Assembly (NCBI GenBank): GCA_963703385.1
Contig: OY969816.1
Coordinates: 186,001 to 250,000 of the forward strand
Source: Rhodoblastus sp963703385
Lineage (GTDB): Bacteria > Pseudomonadota > Alphaproteobacteria > Rhizobiales > Beijerinckiaceae
Length of the DNA stretch: 64,000 nucleotides
Direction: 5' to 3'
Of this stretch, positions 56,423 to 64,000 are shown one piece after another (within the stretch, counting starts at the first letter, position 1; each line of letters starts with the position of its first letter). Below the pieces are notes generated by a model that worked only from the letters and a program-made list of their open reading frames with translations, was not told where the DNA came from and searched no databases. A program made the position numbers and the translations under genes.

Positions 56423-58182
56423 ACGGACAGATAAAATGGACGCTGACGCCGTTGCCGCGGCCTGCCGCGCCGTTCGCCGGCGAACCCCCGGTTTCCGGCG
56501 CGCAGGATCCGCAGTTACGCGACATCCTGCGCACCCTCGGCCATATCCGCGCGCGATTGCGGCTGGTCTTCGCCTGCGCCTTGATGGGGGCGATGTCGGC
56601 GGGCCTGCTGTCGCATTTCGTGATGCGGCATTACACGGCGCAGGCGATTTTGCTGGTCAATGAGAGCGACCCCAACGACCCGCGTCGGCTCGACGAAGGC
56701 GCCATGGATACGCATATCGCGAGTTTGACTTCTCAGGCGCATCTCACGCGGGTGCTGGCGGCCATGGAGAAGAATCCTGAATTGCGCGGCCGTTACGCCC
56801 GCGAAAGCGACATCAGCCGTCATCTCGTCGCGATGCAACTCTTGCACTCGCATCTGATCGCCATTGATTTCACCGCCAGATCGCCGAAAGTCGCCGCCGC
56901 CGTCGTCAATGAAATCGCCCAGCTTTATGTCGATGCCGGAGCCGATCCTGAGGACGTGGCGGCGCAGCAGGCCATCGCGCGGCAATCGCGCCGCGTGGCG
57001 GGCCTTGAGGACGAGGTTCGGAAAGCGCGGGCGAAGGGCGCCGACCCCGGCGCGACCGCTGCTTTGAACCACGAGCTGAACGAACAGGCCGCCGCGCTGT
57101 CGCTCGCCCGCGGTCAGGAGGAAAGCAATGGCCAGGCGCGGCTGCTGGCGCCGCCCGTCCGCATTTATGCGCTGGCGCAGACGCCCGACCGCCCCAGCTC
57201 CCTCCGCCCGATCCTGGTGGTCATTCCCGCATTGCTGGCGTCGACCTTGTTCGGCGTGGCCTTGGCGGCGCTGCTGGGGTGGTTGGATCGGCGCATCCAC
57301 AATCTGGACGATGTCCGCCACGCCTTCTCGGTTCCGGTCGCCGGCGCGCTCCCGCGGAGAATGGCGCGAAGCCGGCTGCCCTGGGCGCGGCCCATGCGCT
57401 CGTCCGGCTATGACTCCGCCCTGGAGGAGCTGGTTGTCGATCTTTTCATCAACGCCGGGCGTTCCGCCAGAAATTTGGTCATGGTCACCGAAGCGGGGGC
57501 GTTCGGGCCCTCGGATTTCGCCCTCGATCTCGCGCGATCCGCCGCCAAGATGAAGGACGTCTTGCTCCTCGTCATTGGCGACGCCGCCGTTGCGCATCGC
57601 TATTCCGACACGATTCTGGGGTCGTCCGAGTTCGCGCGGGTCGATCTGATGTCCCTGGCCGGCGACCGCGCGCTTTTGCTGACTGAAGCCGCCTCCGGGG
57701 CGCTGGCGCGCAGGCTTGAGGAATTACGGGAAAATCACGAGTGGATCGTGCTTGCGATCCCGCCGGCCGCCAAATCGCCCGCCGCCCGGATTCTGGCGGG
57801 AATGGTGGATTCCATTATCCTTGATGTTGCCAAGGAATCAACAACTTATCAGGAAGTCGCCGCCGCGTTGGCGGAAGTGACGCGCATTGCCGAGCCCTGG
57901 ACGACCGCCGCTCCGCACGGACAACCGGTCATCGTTCTCACGAACGGGAACTCGTCCGCAATGGGCTACTCCCCTTTACGCAAACGCGAAATCGCGGACA
58001 AGATTCGATTGAAGAAGGACTTGGGGAATGACTTGGGGAATGACTTGGGGAACGAATTGGGCTTGAAGCTGACCTCGCAAGCGAAAAGCGAGACGGCGAA
58101 GGAGTCGAAGAAAGCAGCCATAGAGAACGGCGCGCCAGGCTCCGCGGAGACAAATGTCGCCGTCGAAGGGAGAACTCCATGA
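56419..58182 (+). CDS. Wzz/GumC-type chain-length protein with kinase-like domain lacking a P-loop
   Basis: A 587-residue protein. Helix LRLVFACALMGAMSAGLLSH near residue 50 starts the Wzz domain, with periplasmic coiled-coil region and second helix LVVIPALLASTLFGVALAAL. The cytoplasmic part resembles BY-kinases, but the Walker A region reads TEAGAFGPSDFALDLARS, without GK[ST], so ATP binding is unlikely. The C-terminus has a short DLGN repeat and is hydrophilic. It would set glycan chain length or assist export. Coupled to the genes on both sides by ATGA overlaps. Confidence 0.75.
   Translation: MNGQIKWTLTPLPRPAAPFAGEPPVSGAQDPQLRDILRTLGHIRARLRLVFACALMGAMSAGLLSHFVMRHYTAQAILLVNESDPNDPRRLDEGAMDTHIASLTSQAHLTRVLAAMEKNPELRGRYARESDISRHLVAMQLLHSHLIAIDFTARSPKVAAAVVNEIAQLYVDAGADPEDVAAQQAIARQSRRVAGLEDEVRKARAKGADPGATAALNHELNEQAAALSLARGQEESNGQARLLAPPVRIYALAQTPDRPSSLRPILVVIPALLASTLFGVALAALLGWLDRRIHNLDDVRHAFSVPVAGALPRRMARSRLPWARPMRSSGYDSALEELVVDLFINAGRSARNLVMVTEAGAFGPSDFALDLARSAAKMKDVLLLVIGDAAVAHRYSDTILGSSEFARVDLMSLAGDRALLLTEAASGALARRLEELRENHEWIVLAIPPAAKSPAARILAGMVDSIILDVAKESTTYQEVAAALAEVTRIAEPWTTAAPHGQPVIVLTNGNSSAMGYSPLRKREIADKIRLKKDLGNDLGNDLGNELGLKLTSQAKSETAKESKKAAIENGAPGSAETNVAVEGRTP
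58018..58053 (+). repeat. Three 12-bp tandem repeats inside the Wzz-like gene
   Basis: GACTTGGGGAAT repeated three times (the last ending C), giving DLGNDLGNDLGN in the protein. A fourth, diverged unit follows. Confidence 0.9.
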
Positions 58183-59684
58183 ATCGGCCCATCATCACGC
58201 CAGGCGGCGTCGGCATGGCGCCGGCGCCCTATGTTCGGCTGTTCGAAGCCTTTGCCCGCGACGGCGTCGCCTGGTGCGGCTGGAAAAGCCCCCGTCGCCT
58301 GCCTGACGCCTTTGCGGGGCGCGCCGATCTGGATTTGCTGATCGCCCGCGCCGACCGCCACAAGGCGGTAAGAATTCTGACTGATTGCGGCTTCAAGCTG
58401 GCGCCGGACGCGCCCGGCCGCGCCGACGCGGCGATCGCGAGCTTCCTGGGGTTCGACCCATTGACTGGCGCGCTCATGCATGTCCATGCGCATTTCCGGC
58501 TCATCCTCGGTCCGCCGTTGTTCAAGAATTACCGCCTGCCTTGCGAGGCGGGCTTTCTCGCGCGCAGTCGGGAATTGCCGGACAGCGGCTTTCATACGCT
58601 CTGCGACGGGGATGCGGCGCTATTGCTGTTCGTTCGCGCTCAAATCGAACGGAGTTTGCTCGACCCGGTTCACATGCGGCGGCGGGTCGCCATCAAGAAA
58701 AAATTCCGCCAGGACTTCGCTCGGCTTGCGCCCTTGGACGAGGAGGCGGTGCGCCGCTCCGCCGCCGAAATCTTCGACGACGACCTGGCGCAAGAAATAG
58801 CCCGCGCGATCGTCGAAGGCGACCCATTGGCGCCGTCCGCCGGCCTGCGCCGAAAGGTCGCGCGCGCCCTGTCGCCCTATCGGCTGTGCGGCGGTTTCGA
58901 AGCGCCCTTGCGTCGCGCCGGGCGCACGATGACGTTTCTGTTCGGCGCCTTCAACCGCCGTTATCTCCAGACGCCGCGCCTGTGGGGACGGCAGGCGCCC
59001 GGCGGCGGCGCGGTCATCGCCTTCGTGGGAGTCGACGGCTCCGGCAAAAGTACGGCGACGAACAATGTGCGCGATTGGCTCGGCGCAGAAATCGACGTCA
59101 TCAAAATCTATTTCGGCACCGGCGACGGGGCGCCGTCGCTGCTGCTCGCGCCGATCAAGATTCTGGCCGAGGCCTTCGCACGCGTTGTCAAGACCAGGCC
59201 GAAAGGCGCATCGCACGGCCGCATATCCGATGAGCCGCCTGGCCTGGTCTATTCTGCTCTGTTCGCTTTATGGGCCGTCGCCGTGGCGCTTGACAAAAAC
59301 CACAAGCTGACCGTGATCCAGCGTGCGCTGCGGCGTGGATTCGTCGTCGTCACCGACCGATATCCGCAGAACGAGATCGAAGGCTTCAACGAAGGACCTC
59401 TGCTGCATCGGTTGCCGCGCCCGCCCGGTTGGCTGCGGCGTTTCGAAGGCGCGATCTATGAACGCGCGCGGAAAAACCCGCCCGATCTCGTCCTCAAGCT
59501 GCACGTCGGCCCGGAGACCGTCGCGCGCCGCGAACCGGAAATGAGTCGGCCGCTCATCGAGCAACGCGTCGAAAACGTGAAGCGCCTGCGCTTTGCGGGC
59601 GCGAAAATCATCGATATCGACGCGACGACCCCACTGGCCGAAGTGACAGACACGATCAAACGCGCGGTCTGGCGGATTTTGTGA
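58179..59684 (+). CDS. Thymidylate-kinase-like fusion protein
   Basis: A 501-residue protein. Residues about 15-110 look like a nucleotidyltransferase-type domain (GVAWCGWKSPRRLPDAFAGR then ADLDLLIARAD, with an Asp-x-Asp pair). Residues about 280-500 form a P-loop kinase of the thymidylate kinase fold: FVGVDGSGKSTATNNVRDWL, VVTDRYPQNEIEGFN and a C-terminal base-loop region. Such fusions occur in polysaccharide clusters; the substrate may be a sugar or a nucleotide, not necessarily dTMP. Last gene of the operon. Confidence 0.78.
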   Translation: MNRPIITPGGVGMAPAPYVRLFEAFARDGVAWCGWKSPRRLPDAFAGRADLDLLIARADRHKAVRILTDCGFKLAPDAPGRADAAIASFLGFDPLTGALMHVHAHFRLILGPPLFKNYRLPCEAGFLARSRELPDSGFHTLCDGDAALLLFVRAQIERSLLDPVHMRRRVAIKKKFRQDFARLAPLDEEAVRRSAAEIFDDDLAQEIARAIVEGDPLAPSAGLRRKVARALSPYRLCGGFEAPLRRAGRTMTFLFGAFNRRYLQTPRLWGRQAPGGGAVIAFVGVDGSGKSTATNNVRDWLGAEIDVIKIYFGTGDGAPSLLLAPIKILAEAFARVVKTRPKGASHGRISDEPPGLVYSALFALWAVAVALDKNHKLTVIQRALRRGFVVVTDRYPQNEIEGFNEGPLLHRLPRPPGWLRRFEGAIYERARKNPPDLVLKLHVGPETVARREPEMSRPLIEQRVENVKRLRFAGAKIIDIDATTPLAEVTDTIKRAVWRIL

Positions 59685-59836
59685 ACGAAATTGGTTGCTC
59701 GTCGCCGAAAAGCACGTCGCGATGAATGATGATTCCGCGTCGTCAGCGCGGCTTTGAACTCTGCCAGGACCACCAAATCGAAACGCCGGGCGCCAAGGCC
59801 TGTCCGCGGCCGGTCCGGAGGATTGCGCCAAAGCCA

Positions 59837-59882
59837 TCGGCGCCCGTTTCGGCGCTCGCAGCGGCGCCGAAACGGGCGCCGA
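59837..59882. repeat. Perfect 19-bp-arm inverted repeat after the polysaccharide operon
   Basis: Arms of 19 bases at 59837-59855 and 59864-59882 (left arm TCGGCGCCCGTTTCGGCGC) with an eight-base loop. No T-run. It lies 150 bases past the operon's last stop and 75 bases before the IS630 end. Other parts of 59685-59956 show nothing. Confidence 0.9.
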
Positions 59883-60060
59883 CGGCCAAGCTGTGACGAA
59901 GCCATTCATAGCCAATCATACCGCACTGCGAAAGTCATTCCCGTCAAGATAAAGCTTAGAGCATTCCCCGCATGTTCTGACTCGCATTTTTGACGAGGTG
60001 GGATTCCCTTATGCTCAGGAATGAGCAAATCTGCGCTTCTCTCTGATTTGGGGGCGCAAG

Positions 60061-60863
60061 ATGTCGCGAGGCCATTCCTTCGATCTGCGTAAGCGTGTGA
60101 TTGCGTTGGTTGAAGGAGGGGTGTCGCGGCGGGCTGCGGCGCGGCAATTGTTGGTTTCTAAATCGTCGGCGATAAAGTGGTTCAGGCGCTTTAAAGAGAC
60201 GGGCAGCTTTGCTGAAAAGCCCGGCAAGAAAGCGAGGCCATCACCGCTGGACGCCCATGCGGAATGGTTGTTGGCTTTGGTCTCCCGCCAACCCGACCTC
60301 ACGCTAGCCGAGATTAAGTCTCGTCTTCTGGAAGAGCTTCATTGCAAAACCACAGACAGCTCGATCGCGCGGTTTTTTCAGCGCCACAAACTCAGCTATA
60401 AAAAAAACGCTGCACGCCAGCGAGCAGCACCGGGAAGACGTGGCCAAGGCGCGCGAAGAATGGAAAGAGGCGCAACTGGCGCTTGATCCGGACAAACTGG
60501 TTTTCGTCGATGAAACCGGCACAAACACCCAGATGACGCGCACGCGTGGACGCTGCCAAAAGGGCAAGCGTCTGGTCGATTACGCGCCGCATGGGCACTG
60601 GAAAACAACGACCTTCGTGGCCGGGTTGCGCAATGACGCCATCACCGCACCCTTGGTTGTCGATCGGCCGATGAACGGCGTGATCTTCCAAGCCTGGCTT
60701 GAGCAGAACCTCGCGCCAACCCTGACCGAAGGCGACATTGTCGTCATGGACAACCTGCCGGCTCACAAGGTTGCAGGCGTGCGCACGATCATCGAAAGCA
60801 CGGGCGCCAGGCTGCTGTATCTGCCGCCATATTCGCCTGATCTCAATCCCATCGAGATGATGT
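60061..60863 (+). pseudogene. IS630 transposase, 5' part
   Basis: ATG 60061 encodes an HTH start (FDLRKRVIALVEGGVSRRAA; SSAIKWFRRFKETGSF). At an eight-A run (60400-60407) the frame changes: the catalytic part continues in the next frame with EEWKEAQLALDPDKLVFVDE (first Asp of the DDE triad), DIVVMDNLPAHK (second) and YLPPYSPDLNPIEMM, where IS66 cuts it. The shift is +1 (or -2) and may be programmed frameshifting, as in two-ORF IS630 members, or a mutation. Confidence 0.88.
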
Positions 60864-60885
60864 GTAAGCGTCCATCCGGCGCCGT

Positions 60886-62526
60886 TCACTCGTCGGGCTT
60901 GAAATTCCACGGCATCAGTGCCTCGATGTCCTTGTTGGGCCATCGGTTGGCGATCCGCTCCAGGGTCTGTTTCGCCCAGGCGTTAGGGTCGACGCCGTTC
61001 ATCTTGCAGGTCTGAAGCATGGTGGCGACGGACGCCCATGTCCGCCCTCCGCCGGCGGAACCGGCGAAAAGTGAGTTTTTTCTCGTAATTGCCTGGGGCC
61101 TGATGGCCCGCTCGACTATGTTGGAGTCGATTTCGACGCGGCCATCCTCAAGGAAACGCCCGAGGACCGTTCGCTGAGATCGGGCATAGCGGATCGCTTC
61201 CGCCAATTTCGATTTGCCGGAGATGCGCGGCAGTTCGCGCTCCCAGAGATCGAACAACACCTGCACGATATCGGCCGACGTCGCCCTCCGCGCCGCCAGG
61301 CGCGCGTGCGGAGGCTGACCGCGCACCTCGTCCTCGACCGCCCACAATTGCTTCATCTGTTCGACGGTCGCCGTCGCGACAATGGATTCGCCGTTGGCAT
61401 GCAGGTCGAAGAACCGGCGGCGCAGGTGTGCCCAACATCCGGCCAAACGCAGGCCGTTGGCATGCGGAGCGCCCGCAAGCTTTCGATATCCCGCGTAACC
61501 GTCGCATTGCAGGATGCCGCGATAATCGCCCAGGTGACGCACCGCGCAGTCGCCGGATCGACTGTCTTCATAACGATAGGCCACCATCGGCGGCCCCGCG
61601 CCGCCGAACGGCCGATCATCCCGCGCATAGGCCCACAACCACGCCGTCTTGGTCTTTCCGGCGCCCGGGTTCAACGTCGGCAGCGTCGTTTCGTCGGCGA
61701 AAATTCGCTCGCCCTCGCGGATACGCACGAGCACGTGGGCCGCCAGCGGCTCGAAATGGAAACCGACCGAGCCCATCCATTGCGCCATCAGCGAACGACT
61801 GAGTTCGACGCCGTCGCGCCCGTAGATCGCCTCCTGGCGGTAAAGCGGCAGGCCGTCGGCGTATTTGGACACCGCGACTTGCGCGAGCAGCGCTTCCGTC
61901 GGCAGGCCGGCTTCGACGATATGTTCGGGCGCCGGGGCTTGCAAGATCGCGGCGGGCTCCTTGTAGGCGTATTTTGGCCGGATCGTCACGATCAGCCGGA
62001 AGCGCGCCCGCACGACGTCGAGCCTGACGCTTTCCTCCTGGCCGATCCTGACCCGCTCCTTGCCCTCGAACTCCGGCGGAACCTCAGGCTCCAGGATCAC
62101 CTCGACCCGCTCCAGATGCGAGGGAAACCGCGGCTTGTCGGTAGACGCCTTGCGCGGCTTGGGCTCCGCCTTCGCGGCCAGCCGCGTGGCGATCGCCGCG
62201 AGTCCGGTTTCGATTTCCTCGAACACGAAGCTCTGTTGCTCGGCTTCGTCGGCGCCGAGTTTTTCGGACCGTTTGCCGAAGCGATCGCGGCGAAGCGTCT
62301 TGATGATCGAAGTCAGCCGATCGATCTCGGCTTTCGCCGCCGCGTTCGTTTGCGTGAGGTCCTCGACCTTCGCCGTCAGGCTCAACGTTTGGGAGCGGAA
62401 AACCTCCGCGTCCTTCTCGTTGGCGCTTGCTTGAGCCTCTGAACGATCGGCGCGAGCCATTGCGCCAAGCGCCAGCGCCTTCAGTTGATCAACATCGTCA
62501 GGAAGTTTGCCGAAGCGCTCGATCAT
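60886..62526 (-). CDS. tnpC: IS66 transposase TnpC
   Basis: A 546-residue DDE transposase of IS66. An N-terminal coiled-coil (AKAEIDRLTSIIKTLRRDRF) precedes a zinc-finger-like region and the catalytic core: FADETTLPTLNPGAGKTKTA (first Asp), GILQCDGYAGYRKLAG (second Asp) and SNIVERAIRPQAITRKNSLF (Glu region). C-terminal residues PWNFKP close the family. The stop is 22 bases from the left inverted repeat. The gene is intact. Confidence 0.95.
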   Translation of the reverse strand: MIERFGKLPDDVDQLKALALGAMARADRSEAQASANEKDAEVFRSQTLSLTAKVEDLTQTNAAAKAEIDRLTSIIKTLRRDRFGKRSEKLGADEAEQQSFVFEEIETGLAAIATRLAAKAEPKPRKASTDKPRFPSHLERVEVILEPEVPPEFEGKERVRIGQEESVRLDVVRARFRLIVTIRPKYAYKEPAAILQAPAPEHIVEAGLPTEALLAQVAVSKYADGLPLYRQEAIYGRDGVELSRSLMAQWMGSVGFHFEPLAAHVLVRIREGERIFADETTLPTLNPGAGKTKTAWLWAYARDDRPFGGAGPPMVAYRYEDSRSGDCAVRHLGDYRGILQCDGYAGYRKLAGAPHANGLRLAGCWAHLRRRFFDLHANGESIVATATVEQMKQLWAVEDEVRGQPPHARLAARRATSADIVQVLFDLWERELPRISGKSKLAEAIRYARSQRTVLGRFLEDGRVEIDSNIVERAIRPQAITRKNSLFAGSAGGGRTWASVATMLQTCKMNGVDPNAWAKQTLERIANRWPNKDIEALMPWNFKPDE

Positions 62527-62606
62527 GGTTTGTATGATACTGTTTTTTCCGCAAAAATCCCAATGTTTTCTAGGCGTTCAATGGATTCTAGCGCAACTTT
62601 TTCATA

Positions 62607-62951
62607 TCAGCCGGCGCTCTGCGGCGCCCGCACGTCCACCGCGCGAACCCGCTTCCAATCCAGCCCTTCGACCAGCGTCATGACTTGCGCGTAACTCAGA
62701 CGAATCTCGTGGCTTCCCGCCGACGGCCAGCAGAAATGCGAGCGTTCGAGACGCTTCGCGAAAAGACAAAGACCCGACCCGTCCCACCAGACAATTTTTA
62801 TTCTATCGGCTCGTTTCGCCCGGAAAACATAAAGAGAGCCGTCGAATGGATCGGCCCCGGCGTCCCGAACCAGAGAAACAAGTCCTTCTGGGCCTTTGCG
62901 AAAATCAACCGCAGCCGCCCGCAACAGCACCCGTACGCCTTGCGGGATCAT
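62607..62951 (-). CDS. tnpB: IS66 accessory protein TnpB
   Basis: A 114-residue protein: MIPQGVRVLLRAAAVDFRKG, DPFDGSLYVFRAKRADRIKI and WWDGSGLCLFAKRLER are the IS66 Orf2 (TnpB) signatures. It is required with TnpA for transposition in IS66 elements; its biochemical role is unclear. The start overlaps the tnpA stop (ATGA). Confidence 0.95.
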   Translation of the reverse strand: MIPQGVRVLLRAAAVDFRKGPEGLVSLVRDAGADPFDGSLYVFRAKRADRIKIVWWDGSGLCLFAKRLERSHFCWPSAGSHEIRLSYAQVMTLVEGLDWKRVRAVDVRAPQSAG

Positions 62952-63325
62952 GCCTCGCGCACCGCGCGCAGCAGACGGCGAAGGTCGGCTTCCGGAATAT
63001 CCGCGCTTACCCGCACCACTGCGCCGCCGATCTCGATCTCCACGCGCCGCATCTTGGCCGCACGCGGCTCCGCCGGCGCCTGGCGCTCGATCTTCTCCGC
63101 CCGGAGACCAGCAGCGCGACGCCAAGCGAAAAGTTGCGACGGCGTGATATCCAGCGAACGCGCCAGCGCCGAAATGTTCGTGCCCGGCTCCAGCGACGCG
63201 GCGATCGCTCGATCCTTGAAGTCGTCGGACCAGCGCCGGCGTTCGCCAACCGGCGCTCCATCGAGCCGTTCGGCTCGGACCTCTATGAACTGGTTCGTGT
63301 TGGTTCTGCGCATAGGCCTAGACAT
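62948..63325 (-). CDS. tnpA: IS66 accessory protein TnpA
   Basis: A 125-residue DNA-binding protein. RRRWSDDFKDRAIAASLEPG then ISALARSLDITPSQLFAWRR is the helix-turn-helix of the IS3/IS66 TnpA type. C-terminal half (VEIEIGGAVVRVSADIPEAD) is characteristic of IS66. First gene of tnpA-B-C, about 76 bases from the right inverted repeat. Confidence 0.93.
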   Translation of the reverse strand: MSRPMRRTNTNQFIEVRAERLDGAPVGERRRWSDDFKDRAIAASLEPGTNISALARSLDITPSQLFAWRRAAGLRAEKIERQAPAEPRAAKMRRVEIEIGGAVVRVSADIPEADLRRLLRAVREA

Positions 63326-63401
63326 AGATGTTGCTATCCATGTCTAACCATTACCAAACACGCGCCCTGCGCCGCCAGAATGGCGCCGGGTGTACGCTTA
63401 C

Positions 63402-63552
63402 GATGATGTTCGCCAAGCTCAAGGCCCTGCTGCGAAAAGCCAAGGAAAGAACCGTCGATAAACTATGGGACCGCATCGGCGCCATCCTCGACGAGTTCAG
63501 CCCACCAGAATGCTCAAATTATTTCCGACATGATGGCTATGGATCATGTTAG
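63402..63552 (+). pseudogene. IS630 transposase, 3' part
   Basis: MFAKLKALLRKAKERTVDKL then WDRIGAILDEF is the end of the IS630 transposase, containing the segment after the catalytic Glu. It ends with TAG at 63550-63552, two bases before the right terminal repeat. It is separated from its first part by IS66. Confidence 0.9.
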
Positions 63553-63709
63553 CCGGGGAATGCTCTAGACAAGTCTGGTTGCGCTTTATCAACAGATCAC
63601 TCGCAGTGGCGATGCTCATGAATCCCCTCATTTTTGCGTGACTCTAAAAAGCCCGAATTTGGGATTCTTCCGAGCGGCGTGACGGAGAATCTGCCGGTTG
63701 GGGAGAGCG

Positions 63710-64000
63710 ATGCGCGCGCCGAAGGAGCGATTTGATTTTGTTCATGAATTTGTGAGCCGCGTCTTTGTTGACGACCTGCACGCCAAACGCATTCTGTCTT
63801 TGGCGAATGGGACGCTTGGAGTGATGACGGGGGCGGCTCTCGCGGTTAGCCTGATCGGACAGGCGTTGGCGACGGCGCGCGGACTGATCGCGAAGTCGGC
63901 GATCAAGCAGGTCGACCGGCTGCTGAGCAACGCGGGCGTGGCTCCTTGGGAGTTGTTCGGGTCGTGGGTTCCCGAAGTCGTTGGAGCGCGGCGCGACATC
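63710..64000 (+). CDS. IS4-family-like transposase, N-terminal part (runs off the window)
   Basis: At least 97 residues: ERFDFVHEFVSRVFVDDLHA, KRILSLANGTLGVMTGAAL and KQVDRLLSNAGVAPWELFGS match the start of an IS4-type transposase. ATG 63710 is preceded by GGGGAGAGCG. It is open at the right edge. A candidate end of this element lies between 63568 and 63709 but was not resolved. Confidence 0.75.
   Translation, partial: MRAPKERFDFVHEFVSRVFVDDLHAKRILSLANGTLGVMTGAALAVSLIGQALATARGLIAKSAIKQVDRLLSNAGVAPWELFGSWVPEVVGARRDI

Larger units (their letters stand above)
60864..63401 (-). mobile_element. Complete IS66-family insertion sequence
   Basis: 2538 bp with terminal inverted repeats: the left end GTAAGCGTCCATCCGGCGCC and the complement of the right end GTAAGCGTACACCCGGCGCC match at 18 of 20 positions. 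An exact 8-bp target duplication GATGATGT flanks it (60856-60863 and 63402-63409), the length typical of IS66. It carries tnpA, tnpB and tnpC on the minus strand, all open, so it may be active and recent. Confidence 0.95.
59957..63567 (+). mobile_element. IS630-family element interrupted by IS66
   Basis: Both ends carry TA followed by the 12-bp inverted repeat GAGCATTCCCCG (59957-59970 and, inverted, 63554-63567), as expected for an IS630/Tc1-type element duplicating TA. The transposase gene is split: first part at 60061-60863, last part at 63402-63552. The intervening 2.5 kb is a complete IS66 element. Removing it and one 8-bp duplication restores the reading PIEMMFAKLK. Confidence 0.92.

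Overview
The window is a high-GC alphaproteobacterial chromosome segment. Gene content and order point to the order Hyphomicrobiales, most like the Beijerinckiaceae/Methylocystaceae group: scpAB downstream of nagZ, a SurA/PpiD-type isomerase with trpE, tpiA-secG-pyrG, GCG_CRPN-type secreted peptides, a fabI/pta/ackA/DUF3141 cluster and Rhizobiales-type palindromic repeats. Genus cannot be fixed from the sequence alone.

Layout. 1-31 kb is mostly housekeeping: SPOR-domain protein end, nagZ, scpA, scpB, a DEAD-box helicase, trpE, a periplasmic folding factor (ppiD-like), tpiA, secG, pyrG, a secreted metalloprotease-lectin, a VOC protein, kdsA, a 46-residue His-rich secreted peptide, a TauE-type exporter, purB, an unrecognised lower-GC two-gene module (17.2-20.2 kb), rpe, a DadA-like oxidoreductase, envelope proteins, a complete NAD-coupled [NiFe] hydrogenase operon (hoxFUYH plus hoxW) and tuf. 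Two core genes, trpE and the ppiD-like gene, each carry a single-base frameshift.

31.4-51.2 kb looks like a genomic island. A complete tRNA-Trp gene is followed 19.7 kb later by an exact 45-bp copy of its 3' half, the usual signature of integration into a tRNA gene. The island carries an acyl-CoA/acyl-phosphate cluster (MaoC-PTA fusion, acetate kinase, a PhaC-like DUF3141 protein, FabI, and the N-terminal half of a 3-hydroxyacyl-CoA dehydrogenase), an RCK-gated channel, an OprB porin, a graveyard of gene and IS remnants (43.8-47.2 kb), an IS21 istA gene whose middle is replaced in frame by a GH5 mannanase-like catalytic domain, and a DUF488 gene overlapping an unrecognised partner. No integrase is recognisable. 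The secE-nusG genes expected after tuf-tRNA-Trp are not seen in the rest of the window.

51.2-59.7 kb holds a second, decayed copy of the gene that follows the tRNA, a DsrC-like protein without its C-terminal cysteine, and a four-gene polysaccharide operon (GT4 glycosyltransferase, O-antigen-ligase-like protein, Wzz/BY-kinase-like protein, thymidylate-kinase-like fusion). 59.9-64 kb is a transposon nest: an IS630 element with TA ends interrupted by a complete IS66 element (8-bp target duplication), followed by the start of an IS4-type transposase that runs off the end.
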